A stretch of 28,919 nucleotides of DNA, from assembly GCA_905234005.1 (NCBI GenBank), contig CAJOFW010000035.1, forward strand, positions 5,982 to 34,900, written 5' to 3'. How positions within the stretch are numbered: the first letter of the stretch is position 1; each line of letters opens with the position of its first letter. This stretch comes from an uncultured Oscillospiraceae bacterium. Its GTDB lineage: Bacteria > Bacillota > Clostridia > Oscillospirales > Oscillospiraceae. The position numbers and the translations under genes are program-made. Under the pieces are notes generated by a model. That model saw only the letters and a list, made by a program, of their open reading frames with translations. It searched no databases and was not told the origin of the DNA. Of this stretch, positions 23,616 to 28,919 are shown one piece after another.

Positions 23616-23696
23616 GCAGGCCGATTACAGACAGCGCGTTCAACTGAAATATGGAAAGCGCTGGATGAAAAATGATATTGAAACCGCATCCCGCGG

Positions 23697-24632
23697 TCAT
23701 GCCCGCGTTTTCCTCCCCCCTGCCAGCGCGACCGCGGCGAGGGCGTAGACGGGTATGCCGCCGACGAGGCCCAGCGGCGTGGGGCCGAGCAGCAGCGCCG
23801 TCACGCCCGGCGCGAGAAACAGGATGCCGACGCCCGCGACGGCGTTCAGGGCGCCGTGGGCGAGGGACGGCGCCCATACGCTGCCCGTCCGGTCGTACAG
23901 CCACGCCAGCAGTACGCCGATCGCCGTACACGACACGCACATGACGAGCATGCCCGATACCGGAAACAGCGGGTAGCCCGTGCCGTACTCGTACCCGGCA
24001 AAGACGATCAGCGGCCAGTGAAACGCGCCCCAGATCGCGCCGGAGACGATAAGCCCCCACCCCCGGCCGAGCCGCCGCGTCAGGTACGGCGTCATATATC
24101 CCCGCCAGCCCGATTCCTCGCCGACGGCGGCGAGCATATTGAAAAACGGGACGTATGTCACCGCCTGCGCGATCGAGATCGCGGCGACAGCCGTGGGCGG
24201 CAGGGTCGATCCCGCCGCCTCGAGCTGCGCGGCATACGCGCTCATCGCGCCGTCAAACCGCCCGGGAAACAGAGCGAAAAACAGCGCCGCCCCCGCGGCT
24301 GTCAGCGCCGCCGGGCACCAGAGCGCGAGAAGGCAGCGCCCCACATGGCCCGCGACGTTCGGCTGCCAGCCGATGCCCGTCCGCGCCCGGCCGACGCCGC
24401 GGTGCGACACGACAACGCCCAGAAGCGGCGCGAACATACAGAGCAGCACGCAGAGCTGATACCACGCGCCGCCGAGCAGCATACCGAGCGCCTGCAAAAG
24501 CCACCCGAAGCCGAAGGCGACGAGGATAAAAATCCGGAACCGTTTCCCGTCCGGCATGGTGTTATCCGTCACGCAGTCGTTCGTCACGCAGTCGTTCGTC
24601 ACGCTGTCATCCGTCATGTGATCATCCGTCAT
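23697..24632 (-). CDS. CPBP-family intramembrane protease
   Basis: Membrane protein of 311 residues with about eight hydrophobic segments. The glutamic protease motifs are present: motif 1 GEESGWRGYM (EExxxR), motif 2 AIWGAFHWPL (FxxxH), and motif 3 SLAHGALNAVA. The family (Rce1/CAAX-like) cleaves or binds prenyl-type or bacteriocin peptides and membrane proteins. The ATG at 24632 lies one base after the Arc-like gene's stop, with GGAGG inside that gene's last codons, so they are translationally coupled. The first 25 residues are five copies of a degenerate pentapeptide (MTDDH, MTDDS, VTNDC, VTNDC, VTDNT), with a possible alternative start at MPDGKRF (24557). Confidence 0.9.
   Translation of the reverse strand: MTDDHMTDDSVTNDCVTNDCVTDNTMPDGKRFRIFILVAFGFGWLLQALGMLLGGAWYQLCVLLCMFAPLLGVVVSHRGVGRARTGIGWQPNVAGHVGRCLLALWCPAALTAAGAALFFALFPGRFDGAMSAYAAQLEAAGSTLPPTAVAAISIAQAVTYVPFFNMLAAVGEESGWRGYMTPYLTRRLGRGWGLIVSGAIWGAFHWPLIVFAGYEYGTGYPLFPVSGMLVMCVSCTAIGVLLAWLYDRTGSVWAPSLAHGALNAVAGVGILFLAPGVTALLLGPTPLGLVGGIPVYALAAVALAGGRKTRA
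24558..24632 (-). repeat. Five tandem 15-bp units at the CPBP gene start
   Basis: Degenerate in-frame 15-mers; the two central units are identical at the protein level (VTNDC). Copy-number change would lengthen or shorten the N-terminus by five residues without shifting the frame. Confidence 0.85.
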
Positions 24633-24633
24633 A

Positions 24634-24813
24634 TTATATGTCCTCCGGCGTATACCTGCCGTTTTTCCTCCGCTGCTTCACGCACTCGGTCAGCAGATAC
24701 TCGATCTGCCCGTTCACGGAGCGGAAGTCGTCCTCCGCCCACGCGGCAAGCTCGTTGTAGAGCTTGCCGGATATGCGCAGGACGAATTGCTTTTTTTCGT
24801 TCTTCTCCGCCAT
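24634..24813 (-). CDS. Arc-like ribbon-helix-helix protein
   Basis: Protein of 59 residues: a basic start (MAEKNEKKQFVLRISGKLYN), an amphipathic helix ELAAWAEDDFRSVNGQIEYLL, and a basic tail TECVKQRRKNGRYTPEDI. The strand FVLRIS followed by two helices is the ribbon-helix-helix (Arc/MetJ) fold, a small dimeric DNA-binding protein. It lies 41 bases downstream of the SPFH gene and one base before the CPBP gene, all on the minus strand, and is likely in the same operon. SPFH-Arc pairs occur in other clostridia (general knowledge). It may bind the palindrome in the operon promoter, but this is only inference. Confidence 0.85.
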   Translation of the reverse strand: MAEKNEKKQFVLRISGKLYNELAAWAEDDFRSVNGQIEYLLTECVKQRRKNGRYTPEDI

Positions 24814-24854
24814 GGATCAACCCGCGTACACGCCGGCGCCGACAGTCGGCCGCA

Positions 24855-25895
24855 TCAGTACAGCGAGCCGGAATTGACGACCGGCTGCGCGTCCTTGCTG
24901 CCGCAGAGCACGACGAGCAGATTCGATACCATCGCGGCCTTGCGTTCCTCGTCAAGCTCCACGACGCCGTTGGCCTTCAGGCGCTCGAGGGCCATTTCCA
25001 CCATGCCGACCGCGCCGTCGACGATCATTTTGCGGGCGTCGATGATGGCGCTGGCCTGCTGCCGCTGGAGCATGACCGCCGCGATCTCCGGCGCGTAGGC
25101 GAGGTAGGTGATACGTGCCTCGAGGATTTCCAGGCCGGCCACGTCCACCTTCGACTGGATCTCCTGCCTTATGCGCTCGGCGACGGCCTCGCTCGAGCCG
25201 CGCAGACTGCCCTCGTCGGCCACGCCGTCGCCGGTCGTGTCGACGTTCGGGGCGACGTCGTAGGGGTACATGCGGACGATGTTCCGCAGGGCGCTGTCTG
25301 TCTGGATGGAGAGGAACTCCACGTAGTTGTCGACGTTGAACACGGCCTGGGCGGTGTTCACGATCCGCCAGATGACGACGATGCCGATCTCCACGGGGTT
25401 TCCGAGGCAGTCGTTGATCTTCTGCTTGTTGTTGTCGAGCGTCATGACCTTGAGAGAGAGCTTTGAGCGCTGCGTCTGCTCACGCTCCGCCGCGCCGGGC
25501 ACGCCCGTCGCCGCCCTGAGGATCCGCGATACGCTGTTTGTGCTGCCGGTGCTCGGCGCGGTGCCGGCGGCGGGATTCACGGCGGCGCAGAAGGGGTGGA
25601 CGAAGTAGAAGCCCTCGCCCCGGAGCGTGCCGATGTATTTGCCGAACAGCGTCAGCACCAGCGCCTCCTGCGGCTTGAGCACCTTGAGTCCCGGCCAGAA
25701 GATCCAGCCGACGCAGAGGTACACGATGCCGATAACGAGCAGCGTCACCGCGCCATGCGCGCCGTTCTCCAGCCTGATGCTCGCGAAAATGACGACCGCG
25801 ACGGCGAGCGCATACAGCGCGATCGACAGCAGCAGCACAGCCATGCCGTTCTTTTTGTTCGTGAGGATGATCTCCTCGATGTGCCTGTTTTCCAT
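24855..25895 (-). CDS. SPFH (stomatin/flotillin/prohibitin) domain protein
   Basis: Protein of 346 residues. Two adjacent membrane segments (about 18-40 and 47-68) are followed by the SPFH/Band 7 domain: VLKPQEALVLTLFGKYIGTL, then GEGFYFVHPF, LKVMTLDNNKQKINDCLGNP and VNTAQAVFNVDNYVEFLSIQ, and a helical tail (AVAERIRQEIQSKVDVAGLE, then ILEARITYLAYAPEIAAVML with RQQASAI). Such proteins oligomerise into membrane scaffolds that organise proteases and lipid domains. A spacer with Ala/Gly/Thr-rich sequence (about 110-140) interrupts the domain start. It leads the operon with the Arc-like and CPBP genes and has a strong promoter overlapped by a perfect palindrome. Confidence 0.93.
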   Translation of the reverse strand: MENRHIEEIILTNKKNGMAVLLLSIALYALAVAVVIFASIRLENGAHGAVTLLVIGIVYLCVGWIFWPGLKVLKPQEALVLTLFGKYIGTLRGEGFYFVHPFCAAVNPAAGTAPSTGSTNSVSRILRAATGVPGAAEREQTQRSKLSLKVMTLDNNKQKINDCLGNPVEIGIVVIWRIVNTAQAVFNVDNYVEFLSIQTDSALRNIVRMYPYDVAPNVDTTGDGVADEGSLRGSSEAVAERIRQEIQSKVDVAGLEILEARITYLAYAPEIAAVMLQRQQASAIIDARKMIVDGAVGMVEMALERLKANGVVELDEERKAAMVSNLLVVLCGSKDAQPVVNSGSLY

Positions 25896-25920
25896 GTCAG
25901 AGCCTCCGGTCGTATTGATT

Positions 25921-25959
25921 TGATATCATTATGATATCACAATGAATCATCCTTGTCAA
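25921..25959 (-). promoter_or_regulatory. SigA promoter with palindromic operator for the SPFH operon
   Basis: Minus strand TTGACA (25959-25954), 17-base spacer, TATCAT (25936-25931). The 19-base palindrome TGATATCATTATGATATCA (25921-25939) overlaps the -10, with 9-base arms matching perfectly. A repressor bound there would block transcription. Confidence 0.8.
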
Positions 25960-25983
25960 GTCCCTGACGACAGCGGCGAACGC

Positions 25984-26025
25984 AATACGGCGCGGGGAGC
26001 AGCCGCACTCCCCGCGCCGTATTTG
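25984..26025 (-). terminator. Terminator after the SGNH gene
   Basis: Sixteen-base perfect arms AATACGGCGCGGGGAG and CTCCCCGCGCCGTATT with an eight-base loop; A/T flanks on both sides. It lies between the SGNH gene's downstream repeat and the SPFH promoter. Confidence 0.9.
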
Positions 26026-26050
26026 TATCCGTTTCCCGAAAGAACGCTTC

Positions 26051-26168
26051 ATACTGTTCTCTAATTCAAAGATTCGTTGTGTTACCGGGCGCAAAGCCTT
26101 GGAAACGCAGACTTTTCAAAGCGAATACAAAGTTCTTTTTGATACTTTTTCTTTGGGGAAAAAGTATC
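26051..26168 (+). repeat. Interspersed repeat copy E, full length (118 nt)
   Basis: ATACTGTTCTCTAATTCAAA, GTTACCGGGCGCAAAGCC, CTTTTCAAAGCGAATACAAA, then the terminal hairpin GATACTTTTTC...GAAAAAGTATC. The hairpin abuts the stop codon of the minus-strand SGNH gene (26169-26167). Same length as copies A and D. Confidence 0.9.
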
Positions 26169-26835
26169 ATGCCACGCTCTCGCACAGCGTCCGGAATATC
26201 AGCCCCTGGCCGCTGCGGGAGGGGTGGATGCCGTCCGCGCACAGAAGCTCCCCAAGCCCCCGGCCGTCACGCAGGAACGCCCCGCGCAGGTCGATGAGCC
26301 GCACGTTCTCCTCCCGGGCCACACGGGCGGCCATGCGGGAATACTTCTCCTGCCAGCGGAAGATCGCGTCCACATCCCCGAGCCAGGCGAGGATGCTGTC
26401 CCGGTCAAGCCCGTCCCGGCAGATGAACCGCAGATACCGCTCGGAATGAATCGGCGGCAGCGTCAGGATGACCGGCTCGCGCCCGCTCGCCCGAACGAGC
26501 GCGACGGCCTCGCGATAGGTGCGCATGAACTCCTCCGGCGGCGTCTTGCAGTCGTGGAACCGGTCGGGCGCGGCGGCGACCTCCGCCCAGTTGTAGTCGC
26601 AGTCGTTGCCGCCGAACTCGAGGACGACCGTCTCCGCCTCGTCGAACCGGCGGGCGCTGTCCCGGCGAATCGCGGCGATGGCCTTGCGGATCGTGCAGCC
26701 GAAGCGTGAGCGGTTCACCAGCGTCGCCCCGTAGTCCTCCGCGAAGCGGCGCTCCCACTCATGGTTGATCGTGTACTTCCCGTCCTCCAGAAGGATACCC
26801 TTCAGAATCGAATCTCCAAACACGGTGATGTTCAT
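26167..26835 (-). CDS. SGNH/GDSL hydrolase
   Basis: Cytoplasmic-looking esterase/lipase-like enzyme of 222 residues (no signal peptide). The four SGNH blocks are present: block I ITVFGDSILKG with the nucleophile serine at about residue 9, block II SRFGCTI with glycine, block III VVLEFGGNDCDYNW with asparagine, and block V CADGIHPSRSG with the Asp-His pair. Substrates of the family include acyl chains, acetylated glycans and lysophospholipids; no specificity can be read here. It has its own promoter (26908-26936). Its TGA stop is fused to repeat copy E. Confidence 0.92.
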   Translation of the reverse strand: MNITVFGDSILKGILLEDGKYTINHEWERRFAEDYGATLVNRSRFGCTIRKAIAAIRRDSARRFDEAETVVLEFGGNDCDYNWAEVAAAPDRFHDCKTPPEEFMRTYREAVALVRASGREPVILTLPPIHSERYLRFICRDGLDRDSILAWLGDVDAIFRWQEKYSRMAARVAREENVRLIDLRGAFLRDGRGLGELLCADGIHPSRSGQGLIFRTLCESVA

Positions 26836-26907
26836 GCCGTTCAGCTCCTTTTGTCAGGCACCGCATATGACAGGTTTTACTTGCTTCCATATCTAATCTT
26901 TAAGATT

Positions 26908-26936
26908 ATGTTACACCACTTCCAACATTTTGTCAA
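26908..26936 (-). promoter_or_regulatory. SigA promoter for the SGNH gene
   Basis: Minus strand TTGACA (26936-26931), 17-base spacer, TAACAT (26913-26908). AATCTTAAAGATT just downstream is palindromic. Confidence 0.75.
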
Positions 26937-26957
26937 CCGTCTTTTGAAATAATTTGA

Positions 26958-26998
26958 CCGCGCACATGATGACGTATGTAGTATCATCATGTGCGCGG
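26958..26998 (-). terminator. Perfect 15-bp hairpin downstream of the RluA-type gene
   Basis: CCGCGCACATGATGA and TCATCATGTGCGCGG with an 11-base loop, followed on the minus strand by TCAAATTATTT. Probably terminates the pseudouridine synthase transcript. Confidence 0.6.
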
Positions 26999-27045
26999 CC
27001 TGTTATGCGGCTTTTGCCTCTGGTTTACGATAATTCTTCCATTTG

Positions 27046-27138
27046 ATACTGTTCTCAAATGAAAAGCTCCGTTTCGTTACCGGGCGCAAAGCCTTGGAAT
27101 TGCTGCCTTTTCGAGCGAATATAAAGTTCTTTTTGAAG
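27046..27138 (+). repeat. Interspersed repeat copy F (short form, inside a gene end)
   Basis: ATACTGTTCTCAAATGAAAA, CGTTACCGGGCGCAAAGCC, CTTTTCGAGCGAATATAAAG, ending TTCTTTTTGA. The copy supplies the stop codon of the minus-strand pseudouridine synthase gene. Confidence 0.88.
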
Positions 27139-27763
27139 TATGAAATAAATCCCACGGCGGGAGGCGGTCGGGGGGTCTTGTGAACGCCATGCGCTCCCCG
27201 GTGCGGGGGTGATCGAACGCGAGGGCGAACGACCACAGGGCGAGGGCGCAGCCGTCCTCTCCTCCGCCGTATTTGCGGTCGCCGGCCAGCGGCAGACCGC
27301 GGCTCGAAAGCTGGCAGCGTATCTGGTGCGTGCGTCCGGTGCGCAGCTCGATCTCCACGAGCGAGAGCGGCCCCGCCGTCCCACGCGTATCATAGGACAG
27401 CGCGGCGTACTGCGCGCACGGCGTGCCCTCGGGTACTGCGCGTGTGACACGGGCGGCGCGGTCGCGCAAAAGCCAGTCCGTCATCTGCCCCGCCGCCGGC
27501 GACGGCGCGCCGTGGACGACGGCGAGATAGCGCTTTCGGAACCGTCCGGAACGCATCTGCGCCCCCAGGTCGGACGCGGCGCGGCGTGTTCTCGCGTACA
27601 CCATGACGCCGCCGGTGACCCGGTCGAGCCGGTGCACGCCCCGGATATCGCCGCCCAGCGCCTCGCGCAGCAGCGCCGGCATCCCGCCCGGCTCGTCGGT
27701 CGAGAGCACCCCGGCCGGCTTTACGCATACGACGACGCGGTCGTCGTGATACAGTATCTCCAT
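27077..27763 (-). CDS. RluA-family pseudouridine synthase
   Basis: RNA-modifying enzyme of 228 residues that isomerises uridine in rRNA or tRNA. Conserved parts are MEILYHDDRVVVCVKPAGVL, the catalytic-aspartate motif VHRLDRVTGGVMVYART (Asp47; glycine replaces the usual serine of HRLDxxTSG), RKRYLAVVHG and the late RTGRTHQIRCQLSSRGLPLA followed by GDRKYGG. The native protein appears to end near PPWDLF; the last 19 residues (from SKRTLYSL to RLCAR) are translated from repeat copy F. There is no S4 domain. I chose ATG 27763; longer frames reach upstream without an RBS. It is divergent from spoIIR. Confidence 0.9.
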   Translation of the reverse strand: MEILYHDDRVVVCVKPAGVLSTDEPGGMPALLREALGGDIRGVHRLDRVTGGVMVYARTRRAASDLGAQMRSGRFRKRYLAVVHGAPSPAAGQMTDWLLRDRAARVTRAVPEGTPCAQYAALSYDTRGTAGPLSLVEIELRTGRTHQIRCQLSSRGLPLAGDRKYGGGEDGCALALWSFALAFDHPRTGERMAFTRPPDRLPPWDLFHTSKRTLYSLEKAAIPRLCAR

Positions 27764-27786
27764 ATTTTTTCCGATTATGTATAAAT

Positions 27787-27815
27787 GTATAAAATTCCGG
27801 ACGTCCGCCGAAAAT
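27787..27815 (+). promoter_or_regulatory. SigF-type sporulation promoter for spoIIR
   Basis: GTATA (27787-27791), 15-base spacer, GCCGAAAAT (27807-27815), one mismatch from the SigF pattern GYWTA-N15-GGNRANAMT. In B. subtilis spoIIR is a SigF gene. Transcription from here starts at about 27823 and excludes the ATG at 27785. Confidence 0.6.
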
Positions 27816-27847
27816 ACAGACAGACATCCGATTTTGGCGGTGATACA

Positions 27848-28456
27848 TTGAAACATAACAATCCGCGGCGAAATCAGCGGCTGCGGCCGTGGGAGATCGC
27901 GCTGCTTCTGGCGCTCGCGGTCACGCTCGGCGCGGCGGTGTGGGCAGACAGGCGGCAGGCGTCGCTCGCGGACGGCGTGATTCGTCTGCACGTGATCGCA
28001 AACTCCGACAGCGAGGCCGATCAGGCGGCGAAGCTCACCGCACGCGACCGCGTCCTCGATACGCTCACGCCGCTGCTTGCCGGGTGTACGTCACGCGGCG
28101 AGGCGGCGCGGGTCATCGAGGCGGCCATCCCCGCGCTCGAGGCCGACGGCGTCCGCGTCACGCTCGGCGAGGAATACTATCCGACGCGGGCATACGACGG
28201 CTTCGCCCTCCCGGCGGGCAGGTATCTGTCCCTCCGCGTCGTGCTCGGCGCGGGCGAGGGACACAACTGGTGGTGCGTCGTCTTCCCCCCGCTCTGCACC
28301 GAGGCGCTGGCCGAGGACGCCAGCGACGCGTTTTTGTCCCTCGACGACGGCGACGCGGCGCTGATCACGCAGCAGACGCCGGCATACGAGCTGCGCTTTC
28401 GCGTCCTCGAATGGTGGGGCGTCCTCAAAAACCGCCTCACGTCTGAGGATACCTGA
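27848..28456 (+). CDS. spoIIR: Stage II sporulation protein R
   Basis: Secreted sporulation signalling protein of 202 residues that, after export from the forespore, triggers SpoIIGA-dependent activation of SigE in the mother cell. A basic start leads to one signal-anchor helix (RPWEIALLLALAVTLGAAVW), then the family signature GVIRLHVIANSDSEADQAAK, followed by YDGFALPAGRYLSLRVVLGA and GEGHNWWCVVFPPLC. TTG 27848 is preferred because GGTGA lies 4 bases upstream and the SigF-like promoter would begin the transcript after the other candidate, ATG 27785. It marks the organism as an endospore former. The gene is convergent with the biotin-ligase-like gene. Confidence 0.95.
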   Translation: MKHNNPRRNQRLRPWEIALLLALAVTLGAAVWADRRQASLADGVIRLHVIANSDSEADQAAKLTARDRVLDTLTPLLAGCTSRGEAARVIEAAIPALEADGVRVTLGEEYYPTRAYDGFALPAGRYLSLRVVLGAGEGHNWWCVVFPPLCTEALAEDASDAFLSLDDGDAALITQQTPAYELRFRVLEWWGVLKNRLTSEDT

Positions 28457-28492
28457 GGCAGCACCGCACACCCCTGTTAAACGGTGTTGTAC

Positions 28493-28520
28493 TGAACCTT
28501 TTCTCCAACAGAAGGGTTCA
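28493..28520. terminator. Hairpin between convergent genes
   Basis: TGAACCTTTTCT and AGAAGGGTTCA pair around a short loop. The right arm contains the stop codon of the minus-strand biotin-ligase-like gene. It resembles the terminal hairpin of the interspersed repeat but without the rest of the element. Confidence 0.6.
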
Positions 28521-28919
28521 ATCGTCGTCCTTCACGATCTCGGCCTTGCCGCCGTAGACCGTGACGACGGTGCGGGATACCTGCGTCATGACCATCAGGC
28601 CGCCGTGCTTGTCGACGGCGAAGGCGAAGCCGTAGGTCGGCATCCCGCGATAGACCGTGTCGACGAATTTCATGACCGTCTCGCACCGATTGCAGTACGC
28701 CTGAATCAGCGCGGGCCGGTTGTCGGGATAGCCCGCGAGGGCGTCCGCCGCCGCATGGGCCGTGTCGGCGATGAGCTTTTCCGCGTCGGCGACGGCGCAA
28801 AGCGGCAGCTCGTAGCCGAAGAGCAGGGTCTCCCCGGCCGCACGGCAGGTCACGGCGCAGACACGCTCCCCGCCGGACAGCACGTCGTTCGGCCAGTGGA
28901 TGACGGCGTCGCCGCCGAG
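28518..28919 (-). CDS. Biotin protein ligase-like protein, 5' partial
   Basis: The visible 133 residues form the C-terminal half; the N-terminus lies beyond the window edge. AVIHWPNDVLSGGERVCAVT corresponds to the KWPNDL...GKKxxGIL region of BirA-type biotin ligases, and the last 45 residues (RCETVMKFVDTVYRGMPTYG, then FAFAVDKHGGLMVM) fit the small SH3-like C-terminal domain. The lysine of KWPND, which contacts biotinyl-adenylate in BirA, is a histidine here (IHWPND), so activity or substrate may differ. Possible alternatives: a lipoate-ligase-fold relative or a second, divergent BirA. The TGA stop lies inside a hairpin. Confidence 0.65.
   Translation of the reverse strand, partial: LGGDAVIHWPNDVLSGGERVCAVTCRAAGETLLFGYELPLCAVADAEKLIADTAHAAADALAGYPDNRPALIQAYCNRCETVMKFVDTVYRGMPTYGFAFAVDKHGGLMVMTQVSRTVVTVYGGKAEIVKDDD

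Overview
The window looks like a chromosomal segment of a GC-rich, endospore-forming, anaerobic Firmicute, most likely a gut member of Clostridia close to Oscillospiraceae. The evidence is a SpoIIR gene with a SigF-like promoter, Gram-positive-type surface genes (LicD, signal peptidase I, PrsA/PpiC-type lipid-side foldases), an N-terminal-rubredoxin rubrerythrin, and a ClpE-like ATPase. Coding GC is high throughout, except for one clearly AT-rich gene (licD-like). No rRNA, tRNA, CRISPR array, phage or transposase gene was seen.

Layout. 1-1.4 kb: 3' part of a GntP-like permease. 1.6-3.9 kb: a membrane-anchored protein with a degenerate PpiC-like domain, then a membrane-anchored alpha/beta hydrolase that lacks its nucleophile. 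3.9-6.7 kb: a PucR/CdaR-type regulator followed by a fumarate-reductase-type flavoprotein. 6.7-7.7 kb: an internally deleted YciI-like gene and an esterase gene broken by a short repeat. 7.9-8.8 kb: AT-rich licD-like gene, minus strand. 9.2-12.6 kb: rhaB-rhaA-rhaD operon for L-rhamnose breakdown, minus strand, with a DtxR/MntR-type regulator just upstream. 13.3-15.3 kb: rubrerythrin, signal peptidase I and rplS, plus strand. 15.4-18.6 kb: NYN-domain protein (minus), a frameshifted SurA/PrsA-like foldase (plus), a mirror-image remnant of that gene's 3' end, and a DUF4342 protein. 18.7-23.5 kb: a minus-strand run DUF5711-cvpA-like-clpE-like-small protein. 23.7-25.9 kb: minus-strand operon SPFH protein, 59-residue Arc-like protein, CPBP protease. 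26.2-28.9 kb: SGNH hydrolase, RluA-type pseudouridine synthase, spoIIR, and the 3' part of a biotin-ligase-like gene.

The most unusual signal is a family of short interspersed repeats. Three full copies of 118 nt (2655, 14687, 26051) and three shorter copies (7404, 13969, 27046) share a core around CCGGGCGCAAAGCC and CTTTTCGAAGCGAATACAAA. In the full copies a terminal hairpin starts at the second base of the stop codon of the preceding gene. Two further genes (DUF4342 and the biotin-ligase-like gene) also end directly on a related hairpin or half hairpin. One copy destroys an esterase gene, one supplies the last 19 codons of the pseudouridine synthase gene, and an inverted pair brackets the signal peptidase gene. 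No transposase is nearby, so this is best read as a non-autonomous mobile or mobilisable repeat, or a family of gene-end RNA structures. Its family-wide behaviour needs the rest of the genome to judge.
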